A stretch of DNA of 8,200 nucleotides. It comes from Hyphomicrobiales bacterium. Its GTDB lineage: Bacteria > Pseudomonadota > Alphaproteobacteria > Rhizobiales > Beijerinckiaceae. Shown piece after piece: positions 1-5,810 of this stretch. Location: the NCBI GenBank assembly GCA_025363375.1, contig JANYDZ010000073.1, positions 1 through 8,200 of the forward strand, given 5' to 3'. The first letter of the stretch is position 1; each line of letters opens with the position of its first letter. The position numbers were made by a program, and so were the translations under genes. The notes under the pieces were generated by a model that was given only the letters and a program-made list of their open reading frames with translations, had not been told where the DNA came from and made no database searches.

Positions 1-35
1 GTGCGAATAGGCGCGTTGTGTGTTATGGTTACAAT

Positions 36-953
36 ATGACAATCTATGGATACGCACGAGTTGGCAGGGACGGACGGACGCTTGATGCGCAAGTTGAGGC
101 GTTGAACGCGGCGGGAGCCGTGCGCGTTTTTCGTGAGACATCCAGTGGCGCGAAAACCGACCGCAGCGAGTTGACGCGCGCGATCAAAGCGCTTGGCAAC
201 GGCGACACCTTGCTTGTAACACGGCTTGACCGTCTGGCGCGCTCGACGCGTGATCTTCTCAATTCCCTCGACGCTATCGCCAGAGCCGGAGCCGGTTTCC
301 GGTCGATTGCCGACGTATGGGCCGACACGACTACGGCGCACGGGCGTTTGATGTTGACCGTGCTTGGCGGTCTTGCCGAGTTCGAGCGCGATCTTATCCG
401 CGCCCGCACGGGCGAAGGACGCGAACGTGCAAAGGCGCGCGGCCAGCACATGGGGCGGCATCCCATTCTAACCCGTCACCAGCAACGCGAGGCGCTCGAC
501 GCGCTTGCGTCAGGCACGGCGACGCAGGCCGACCTCGCGCGCCAGTACAATGTCAGCCACAGCACGATTTCACGGTTGGCTGAGAAGGCCAAAGCCATTG
601 TCCCGCCTGCGATGATTAGAAATTTGGATGCGGATACGCAGCGCGCAGCGCGCGCTTTTTTGCAGCGGCTTGAGGGCGAGTATTCCGTCGCCGACGCGCT
701 TCTTTATGGCAGCCGCGCGCGCGGCGATCACAAGCCGGACAGCGACGCCGACCTCGCCCTTATCCTCAAAGGGGAGAAGGGCGACCGTTACAAAGTCGCT
801 CGTGATCTTGGTGGCATCGGATTCGACGTGATGATGGAAACCGGAATTCTTGTGCATGCCATGCCTTTGTGGGAAGGCGAATTCAAGGAACCGCAGCGGT
901 TCAACAATCCCGCTCTGATTGCGAACATCAAGCGGGAGGGACTGCGCTTATGA
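36..953 (+). CDS. Serine recombinase (nucleophile Ser replaced by Gly) fused to MNT-type nucleotidyltransferase
   Basis: This 305-aa ORF joins two families that are normally separate proteins. Residues 1-125 are a resolvase/invertase catalytic domain: it opens with YGYARV, and Arg8 and the DRLAR motif (Asp65, Arg66, Arg69) are present. A helix-turn-helix follows at about 145-182 (QADLARQYNVSHSTISRL). Residues 193-305 are a minimal nucleotidyltransferase with GSRARG (Gly225, Ser226), SDAD (Asp237, Asp239) and a third acidic residue at Asp264. In MNT proteins these bind ATP and two metals; partners of HEPN toxins act as antitoxins by adding AMP to the toxin. The key oddity is residue 10. It is Gly (GGC), whereas the family has the Ser that attacks DNA, so strand cleavage is probably lost while DNA binding may remain. 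I chose the ATG at 36, not the in-frame GTG at 18, because it gives the usual family N-terminus. An in-frame ATG at 612 could also start the MNT half alone. The downstream HEPN ORF overlaps by ATGA. Confidence 0.85.
   Translation: MTIYGYARVGRDGRTLDAQVEALNAAGAVRVFRETSSGAKTDRSELTRAIKALGNGDTLLVTRLDRLARSTRDLLNSLDAIARAGAGFRSIADVWADTTTAHGRLMLTVLGGLAEFERDLIRARTGEGRERAKARGQHMGRHPILTRHQQREALDALASGTATQADLARQYNVSHSTISRLAEKAKAIVPPAMIRNLDADTQRAARAFLQRLEGEYSVADALLYGSRARGDHKPDSDADLALILKGEKGDRYKVARDLGGIGFDVMMETGILVHAMPLWEGEFKEPQRFNNPALIANIKREGLRL
612..953 (+). other. MNT nucleotidyltransferase domain with a possible internal start
   Basis: From the in-frame ATG at 612 the reading frame encodes 113 aa, about the length of a free-standing MNT antitoxin, beginning MIRNLDAD. 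The recombinase half before it (192 codons) is also about full length for its family. The simplest reading is that two adjacent genes became one when the recombinase stop codon was lost. I see no convincing Shine-Dalgarno sequence just before 612, so independent translation is possible but unproven. The domain itself looks intact, with GSRARG, the SDAD metal site and a later Asp. Confidence 0.5.
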
Positions 954-1201
954 CCGGTTCAGCCGCCAGCGTCGCTCGATACATCGGCAAGGCCGAACGG
1001 GCTTTGGAAGAAGCGCGGTTGCTTCTTGGGAACGACAAGACAGAAGGGGCTTGCAGCCGCGCCTATTACGCGATGCATGACGCCGCACACGCGGCCTTGT
1101 TCGCAACCGGCGATGAAACGCAGGACGCGATCATCAAGACCCATCTGGCGGAGGCGCTGTCGTATCGCGGGAGCAACGCGCTGGTGGCGCAGGCGGCGTG
1201 A
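950..1201 (+). pseudogene. Truncated HEPN-domain protein (toxin-like partner of the MNT)
   Basis: This 83-aa ORF starts at an ATG overlapping the upstream stop (ATGA), with GGGAGGG at 934-940 as ribosome binding site, so translation is probably coupled to the fusion gene. Residues 10-75 resemble the N-terminal helices of HEPN proteins: KAERALEEARLLL, then CSRAYYAMHDAAHAALFATG, then IIKTH. Full-length relatives are about 120-130 aa, and after KTH they usually continue with a GLIAAFG-like stretch, then a last helix carrying the catalytic Arg/His or Arg...ADY motif. Here the sequence after KTH is LAEALSYRGSNALVAQAA and then stops, with no such motif. I therefore infer a 3' truncation or deletion junction near 1142-1150 and probable loss of RNase activity. 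It could still be expressed as a short protein that binds the MNT half. HEPN assignment is good; functional status is inference. Confidence 0.65.
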
Positions 1202-1241
1202 GGGGCTTACGCAAGCCGTGCGAAGCGTTTCGGAGCAATCG

Positions 1242-1248
1242 AAGGAGG
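1242..1248 (+). promoter_or_regulatory. Strong Shine-Dalgarno for the ModA-like gene
   Basis: AAGGAGG lies six bases before the ATG at 1255. It decides that start over the in-frame GTG at 1198, whose extra N-terminal residues (RGLRKPCEAFRSN) would precede and spoil the signal peptide. Confidence 0.8.
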
Positions 1249-1254
1249 CGATAC

Positions 1255-2016
1255 ATGAAGCATCTCGTTATTCAAGTAGTGCTATTCTTGGCTTTCGGTT
1301 CTTTCGCGGCGGCAGCGGACATCCAATTGCTCTCAACGGGCCTGTTTCGAGGTGTTCTACCGGAACTGGTTCCGCTTTTCGAGCGTGAAACCGGTCATAA
1401 AGTCCTTGTAAATATTTCAACGCCAGGAGTAATGCGAGATCGCCTTCTCAAAGGCGAAGCGTTCGACGTTGCCCTGATTCCGACCAATCTGAACATCGAC
1501 GAAGTCCTGAAGGCGGACCTTCTCGCGATGAACACGCGGAGAGATGTAGCAACGACATTCATTGGCATCGCGGCCCGCGTGGGATCGCCAAAGCTCAACC
1601 TCAATTCGGCAGCGGCAGTCAGGGACGCGCTGGCTTCCGCCACATCGATTGCGCTTACAGATCCGGCGGGCGGCGCTCCGATCGGAGTGCATGTTCAACA
1701 AATGGCGGAGAAATACGGGTTCGCGGCCGAACTCAAATCTCGCGTGAAGCCTATCGTCGGAAGCGGCGAAGACGTAGCTCGCGCCGTCGCAAACGGCGAA
1801 GCCGAGATTGGAATAACTCTCGCCAGCGAAATCGCATCTGTTCAAGGCGTCGATGTCGTCGGCGCACTACCGTCGGACATGCAGCTTTCTGCGATCGCGT
1901 TTGGCGTCCAACTCAACAGATCAAAGGAGCCAGTCGCGGGAAAGGCCTTTATCGAGTTCTTGCTGTCTCCAGAGGCCAAGGCGGCCATGAAGCGCAAGGG
2001 CGTGGAGCCGCTTTAG
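1255..2016 (+). CDS. ModA-like periplasmic substrate-binding protein, orphan
   Basis: This 253-aa protein begins with an export signal (Lys3, then a hydrophobic stretch, cleavage likely around AAA/ADI at residues 18-22). The mature part has the pattern of the ModA-type extracellular solute-binding fold: FRGVLPELVPLFERETGHKV near the start, a TDPAGGAPIG loop at about 135-144, and the ending AFIEFLLSPEAKAAMKRKGVEPL, which is typical of this group. Length is normal for the family. ModA proteins deliver molybdate or tungstate to ModBC, but no permease or ATPase gene is adjacent, and Bradyrhizobium-type orphan relatives have no proven ligand. The oxyanion specificity should therefore not be assumed. 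The gene starts 53 bp after the truncated HEPN ORF. Parts of it look lower in GC than the genes further right. Family confidence is good; ligand unknown. Confidence 0.8.
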   Translation: MKHLVIQVVLFLAFGSFAAAADIQLLSTGLFRGVLPELVPLFERETGHKVLVNISTPGVMRDRLLKGEAFDVALIPTNLNIDEVLKADLLAMNTRRDVATTFIGIAARVGSPKLNLNSAAAVRDALASATSIALTDPAGGAPIGVHVQQMAEKYGFAAELKSRVKPIVGSGEDVARAVANGEAEIGITLASEIASVQGVDVVGALPSDMQLSAIAFGVQLNRSKEPVAGKAFIEFLLSPEAKAAMKRKGVEPL

Positions 2017-2019
2017 CGC

Positions 2020-2071
2020 GAGGCGGACGCGCACACCTACTCAGCCGCCGCCGTCATGCGGTCTCCGCCTC
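2020..2071. repeat. Inverted repeat between convergent genes, possible bidirectional terminator
   Basis: GAGGCGGA at 2020-2027 is the reverse complement of TCCGCCTC at 2064-2071, giving an 8-bp stem with a loop of about 36 bases between the two convergent stop codons. There is no T-run, so this is a weak terminator candidate at best. Confidence 0.3.
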
Positions 2072-3055
2072 CTACTCGTTCCCCAGCTTGAACAACCGCA
2101 TCGAATTTGTCCGCCCGATCTTGAGCCGGTCCGCCTCGCTGATCGAGCACGCATCAAACCAGTTGGCGGCGTGATCGACGTTCTCGAAGGGCCAGTCGGC
2201 GGAAAACAGAATGCGGTCGGCGCTCACTTCCAGCATGGCGTCGATCAGGGTCTGCGTGCGGAAATTGCCCGAGGTCGTCAGCCAGAAGTTCTGGTGAAAA
2301 TACTCGGCGATCGGGCGTTTGGCGGGATACTTCGGCTTGAAGCCGGCCCAGGCGTTGCGATTGTCGATGCGCCACATGCTGAAGGGCAGGCCCTCGCCCA
2401 TGTGTCCGACAACAATCTTCAAACGCGGACAGGCGTCGAACAGGCCCGAGCCCATGAGCCGCAACGCGTGCACCGCCGTCTCCTGCCCGAACGCCCAGGT
2501 CGGGCCCATGAGCCAGCCGTGGCCCTTGTAGATTTGCGCCCAGGCGTCGATGGGATTGCGCGGATGCAGGTAGAAGGGAACGTCGAGCTTTTGCACGACC
2601 TCCCAGAACGGCCAATATTGCGGCAGATCATAGTAGAGGCAATTGTCCGGCGCGCCGCCTTGCGAAAAGCCGTTCACCAGCGCGCCGCGAAAGCCCATGT
2701 CGTTCACGCAGCGCTCCAGTTCGCGTGAGGCGAGGTCCGGGTCCTGCAAGGGCAGCGCGGCGAAGGCCTGGAAGCGGCGCGGGTTTTTCGCCACCTGTTC
2801 GGCGAGAAAATCATTGGCGCGTTTGGCGATTTCATTGGCGCGCGCAACATCGTGGATCGCCTGCACCGCGGGGGCGTTGAGCGAGAGGATCATCGTCTCG
2901 ATGCCGTGCCGGTCCATCTCCTCGATGCGGCGGCCGTGAATGTCGAGCAGGCGCGCGGACAGCTCCTTCCACGTGTCGGCAGGCAAAAAGCCGTTCGAAT
3001 CCTCGAGCGTGTCCGGGATGGCGAAATGTTCCTCGAGCGCTATTTTGCCTTGCAT
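2072..3055 (-). CDS. graF: Gamma-resorcylate (2,6-dihydroxybenzoate) decarboxylase, amidohydrolase superfamily
   Basis: This 327-aa enzyme should convert 2,6-dihydroxybenzoate to resorcinol and CO2 (reversibly) in the cytoplasm. It opens with MQGKIALEEHFAIPDTL, and the whole length resembles the characterised Rhizobium gamma-resorcylate decarboxylase as I remember it. The metal ligands and catalytic residues fall at the same numbers: Glu8 and His10, His164 (FYLHPRNP), His218 with Glu221 (GHMGEGLP), and Asp287 (FSADWPFEN). The start is supported by CTCTCCC at 3060-3066, which reads GGGAGAG on the coding strand. No resorcinol hydroxylase, ring-cleavage or maleylacetate reductase gene is visible in the window, so the pathway would be completed elsewhere. 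The neighbouring esterase-like gene is divergent and may share regulation. A related decarboxylase activity on another hydroxybenzoate remains possible; the subfamily call is strong. Confidence 0.85.
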   Translation of the reverse strand: MQGKIALEEHFAIPDTLEDSNGFLPADTWKELSARLLDIHGRRIEEMDRHGIETMILSLNAPAVQAIHDVARANEIAKRANDFLAEQVAKNPRRFQAFAALPLQDPDLASRELERCVNDMGFRGALVNGFSQGGAPDNCLYYDLPQYWPFWEVVQKLDVPFYLHPRNPIDAWAQIYKGHGWLMGPTWAFGQETAVHALRLMGSGLFDACPRLKIVVGHMGEGLPFSMWRIDNRNAWAGFKPKYPAKRPIAEYFHQNFWLTTSGNFRTQTLIDAMLEVSADRILFSADWPFENVDHAANWFDACSISEADRLKIGRTNSMRLFKLGNE

Positions 3056-3182
3056 GGTTCTCTCCCGTGAATTGCCCGGCGCAAGCTGTCACAATATCAC
3101 GCGCCGCGCTACGATGCCGCGATTTCCGTTTTGACGCGAACCGGACTCCACTTCGCTTGAAACGCTTTGCAGGGAGACATCA
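3056..3182. promoter_or_regulatory. Divergent intergenic region, presumed promoters for decarboxylase and alpha/beta hydrolase
   Basis: These 127 bp separate two divergently transcribed genes and must contain promoters for both unless one is silent. A TTGACG at 3131-3136 resembles a -35 box for the plus-strand gene, but no good -10 lies at the right spacing. I see no clear operator palindrome and no ORF. Confidence 0.4.
3171..3176 (+). promoter_or_regulatory. Shine-Dalgarno that supports a TTG start
   Basis: AGGGAG lies six bases before TTG at 3183. The family N-terminus (TILLVHGAW) begins right after it and no nearby ATG is in frame, so TTG is the likely initiation codon. Confidence 0.7.
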
Positions 3183-3908
3183 TTGACAATCCTTCTCGTC
3201 CACGGCGCATGGTCGGGCTCGTGGTCATGGCGCAAGGCGGGCGATCTTCTGCGCAAGCGCGGCTACGAGGTCTTCGCGCCGACGCTCACAGGACTCGCCG
3301 AGCGGGCGCATGTCGCGCCGCAACACGTCAATCTCACGAGCCACATCGAGGATATCGCGGGCCTGATGCGCTACGAAAATCTCGAAAACGTGCTGATCGT
3401 CGGCCATTCCTATGGCGGCATGGTGATTACGGGCGCCGCGGACCGCGAAACCGCCCGCGTCAAGGGCATGATCTACGTGGACGCATTTGCGCCGGAAAAC
3501 GGCCAATGCCTGTGGGATCTCGCGGGAGAAAAGAGCGCCAACGCGCAGCGAGCCGCCGCCATGGCGCATGACGGCGGCAAATCCGTGCCGCGCCCGACCA
3601 CCCCCGGCAACACGGCGCCCGGCGCCGCCGCGCAATTTGGCCCGCTGTTCACGCCGCAGCCCATCGCCACGTCGAGCGAGCCGTTCGTTTCGACGCGCCC
3701 GAAACAGGACTGGCCGCCGCGCCATTACGTGCTCTGCAAGGCCTATCATCCGAGCCCTTTCCACGCCATCGCCGCCCGCGTGAAAGACGCGCCCGGCTGG
3801 ACCTATGGCGAGTTTGACGCCCTGCACGATGTCGTGCGCACGCATCCTGAAATGGTCGCGGACATGATCGAGGCCGTGGCGCGGCGGCTTGCCATCGCGA
3901 AGGCCTGA
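3183..3908 (+). CDS. Alpha/beta hydrolase, methylesterase/EstC-like
   Basis: This 241-aa protein has the alpha/beta-hydrolase fold. The oxyanion-hole segment is LLVHGAWSGSWSW (residues 4-16), the nucleophile elbow GHSYGG places Ser76, and a late His215 (FDALHDVVRTHPEM) is the probable catalytic His. YVDAFAPENGQ at 98-108 is typical of the group of small esterases related to plant methyl-salicylate esterases and bacterial EstC. The usual acidic residue after the CxxD-type strand is not evident in YVLCKAYHPSPF, so the third triad member may lie elsewhere, for example Asp100. Residues 115-175 form a variable, Pro/Ala-rich lid. There is no signal peptide, so it is cytoplasmic. Divergence from the resorcylate decarboxylase suggests, as inference only, that it might release a hydroxybenzoate from an ester. 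Substrate unknown. The start codon is TTG. Confidence 0.85.
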   Translation: MTILLVHGAWSGSWSWRKAGDLLRKRGYEVFAPTLTGLAERAHVAPQHVNLTSHIEDIAGLMRYENLENVLIVGHSYGGMVITGAADRETARVKGMIYVDAFAPENGQCLWDLAGEKSANAQRAAAMAHDGGKSVPRPTTPGNTAPGAAAQFGPLFTPQPIATSSEPFVSTRPKQDWPPRHYVLCKAYHPSPFHAIAARVKDAPGWTYGEFDALHDVVRTHPEMVADMIEAVARRLAIAKA

Positions 3909-3978
3909 CCCCTCGCAACGAATTCTAAACCCGCGCCGCCTATGATTACACATCGGTTAACGCCCCGGACGGGTTGCA

Positions 3979-5706
3979 ATGGACATGAACAGCGCGAACG
4001 CCTGGATGGCGCTGGCGGCGATGGTTGCCGGGGGCGGCGTTTTCGCGGCCTTGCGCTGGCGTTCAGCGTCGCGCCGCGCGAGCGCGATCAGCGCCGAAGC
4101 CGACCATTTGCGCGACGAAATCTGGGAATTGAAAGAGGCCGCCGCCGCGCGCGACCGCGCCGAGGCCGCCAGCGAAGCCAAATCCCGCTTTCTGGCGACG
4201 GTCAGTCATGAAATCCGCACGCCGCTCAACGGTATACTGGGCATGGCGGGCCTGCTGGCGGAAACGCCGCTCGCCGGCGAACAGCGCTCCTATGTGGAAG
4301 CCATCCACACTTCAGGGTCCGCTCTGGCGTCTCTCATCGACGAAATTCTCGACTTTTCCCGCATCGAGGCCGGCAAGCTCGAACTGGTCGAGGCGCCGTT
4401 CAACATCACCGCGCTGGTCGAAGGGGTGGTCGAATTGCTGGCGCCGCGCGCGCAGGGCAAGGGACTGGAAATCGCCACATCCATCGGCGCGGAGGTGCCG
4501 GGCACGCTCGTGGGCGACGCGGCGCGATTGCGGCAGGTGCTGCTCAATCTCGCGGGCAACGCGGTGAAATTCACCGAGTCCGGCGGCATTGGCGTGCGCG
4601 TGACGAAGGCCGCCAACGGCGATGTGCGCTTTGCGGTCGCCGACACCGGCCCCGGCGTTCCGCAAAACCGGCGCGCGGCGATATTTGAGGAATTCGAACA
4701 GGCCGACAGCTCGGCTTCGCGCAAGAACGAAGGCGCGGGGCTGGGCCTGGCGATTTCCCGCCGCATCGTCGCCACCATGGGCGGCAAACTCCTGCTCGAC
4801 CACACGAGCCCGCGCGGCTCGGTGTTTTCCTTCACGGCGCCCCTGCGCGCCGCCGCGCAACAGGAGGGCCCGCCCGCCGCTCCCTCGCTAAGCGGGCGCC
4901 GCGCGCTGATCGTTGGACAATCGCCTTTCGAGGCGCCCTATTTGGGCGAGCGGCTTGCGGCGGCGGGCGCGCAGGCCGTCCGCGCCGAGGGCGTCGAAGC
5001 GGCGCTTGCCGTGCTGGAGCAAAAGCCCGCGCCCGATATTGTCATCGTCGATTGCGCCATGGGCGAAGAGGCGACGCATCGGCTCGCAGGCGCCGCCCGC
5101 GCCGCGGGGGTCGCCCGCAGCCTGGTGTTGTTTTCACCCTTCGAGCGGCGCGCCTTCGGACAGAACTCGCTGAAGGGTTTCGACGGCTGGCTGGTCAAGC
5201 CGGTGCGCTCAGGCTCGCTGATCGCCAGGCTTTCGGGCGAAGGCGGCGTCGTACGCCAGCAATCGGAAGCGGACGAACAATCCCGCGTGTTCCTGCCCCG
5301 CAGGGGGCTGCGCGTTCTGATCGCCGAAGACAACGAGATCAACGCGCTGCTGGCGCGCAAACATCTGGAGCGGCTCGGCGCCGTGACGACGCGCGCCCGG
5401 GACGGCGCGGAAGCCGCGCAACTCGCGCATATGGCGATTGTGGGCGAACGCGAAGCCTTCGACCTCATTCTCATGGATATCCGCATGCCCAATCTCGACG
5501 GCCACGAGGCGGCGCGCTTGATCCGGCAGGCCGAAAGCGAAACAAAATCGCCGCGCACGCGGATTATCGCGCTCACCGCCAACGCCTTCCACGAAGACCG
5601 GCTGGCCGCGGCGGAAGCCGGCATCGACGCGTTTCTGACGAAGCCGGTGGATCTCAACGAACTCGCAAAATTGTTGTGCGAGAACACGGCGGCGGCGACG
5701 GGTTAG
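3979..5706 (+). CDS. Hybrid sensor histidine kinase with two receiver domains
   Basis: This 575-aa protein begins with one membrane segment (about residues 8-25) and a charged coiled coil (about 30-68). A HisKA domain follows with phospho-acceptor His77 in SHEIRTPLNGI. The ATPase domain has an N box (Asn190, Asn194), G1 box DTGPG (222-226) and G2 box GAGLGLAIS. Residues about 306-412 form a first receiver-like domain: Asp358 and Lys407 remain, but GQ replaces the N-terminal acidic pair, so it is probably a pseudo-receiver. Residues about 443-567 are an intact receiver with Glu450/Asp451, phospho-acceptor Asp500, Thr533 and Lys555. There is no periplasmic sensor loop or PAS domain, so the input signal is unknown. 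It has no HPt domain and no adjacent response regulator, so a phosphorelay partner must lie elsewhere. ATG at 3985 is an alternative start. Confidence 0.9.
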   Translation: MDMNSANAWMALAAMVAGGGVFAALRWRSASRRASAISAEADHLRDEIWELKEAAAARDRAEAASEAKSRFLATVSHEIRTPLNGILGMAGLLAETPLAGEQRSYVEAIHTSGSALASLIDEILDFSRIEAGKLELVEAPFNITALVEGVVELLAPRAQGKGLEIATSIGAEVPGTLVGDAARLRQVLLNLAGNAVKFTESGGIGVRVTKAANGDVRFAVADTGPGVPQNRRAAIFEEFEQADSSASRKNEGAGLGLAISRRIVATMGGKLLLDHTSPRGSVFSFTAPLRAAAQQEGPPAAPSLSGRRALIVGQSPFEAPYLGERLAAAGAQAVRAEGVEAALAVLEQKPAPDIVIVDCAMGEEATHRLAGAARAAGVARSLVLFSPFERRAFGQNSLKGFDGWLVKPVRSGSLIARLSGEGGVVRQQSEADEQSRVFLPRRGLRVLIAEDNEINALLARKHLERLGAVTTRARDGAEAAQLAHMAIVGEREAFDLILMDIRMPNLDGHEAARLIRQAESETKSPRTRIIALTANAFHEDRLAAAEAGIDAFLTKPVDLNELAKLLCENTAAATG

Positions 5707-5710
5707 CGCG

Positions 5711-5732
5711 CGAAAGCCGCACGAAAGCCGCA
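5711..5732 (+). repeat. Two tandem copies of an 11-bp unit
   Basis: CGAAAGCCGCA occurs at 5711-5721 and again, identical, at 5722-5732, just after the kinase stop codon and before the dehydrogenase gene. It may be a slippage duplication or part of a binding site; nothing decides between these. Confidence 0.6.
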
Positions 5733-5798
5733 CACTTGCGCTTGCCCCCTCGCCTCCCCTACCTTTCGGGCAACCGCCGGATAAGTCCGCAGCGGATC

Positions 5799-5804
5799 GG
5801 GAGG
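5799..5804 (+). promoter_or_regulatory. Shine-Dalgarno fixing the dehydrogenase start
   Basis: GGGAGG lies six bases before ATG at 5811. The same reading frame is open far upstream to 5052, but that stretch overlaps the kinase gene and encodes no recognisable protein, so 5811 is the real start. Confidence 0.85.
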
Positions 5805-5810
5805 TCGCCC

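Noticed and set aside
16..40. TTGT...ACAA half-symmetry and TACAAT before the recombinase as a crossover site or promoter
   Set aside because: The symmetry is short and imperfect, no -35 fits, and the window starts too close to judge a res or inversion site.
2017..2071. Minus-strand remnant ending MTAAAE-stop
   Set aside because: It is only a few codons, with no upstream similarity visible; chance in GC-rich sequence is the simpler explanation.
3942..3947. TATGAT as a -10 box for the kinase
   Set aside because: It is a good match alone, but the -35 region at 3919-3924 (ACGAAT) is poor, so I could not support a promoter.
3225..3953. 242-codon minus-strand ORF
   Set aside because: It is antisense to the alpha/beta hydrolase, Arg-rich and without a domain or ribosome binding site.
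5052..5810. Long in-frame extension upstream of the dehydrogenase start
   Set aside because: It overlaps the well-supported kinase gene in another frame, is Arg/Gly/Pro-rich with no domain, and the signal peptide and Shine-Dalgarno point to 5811.
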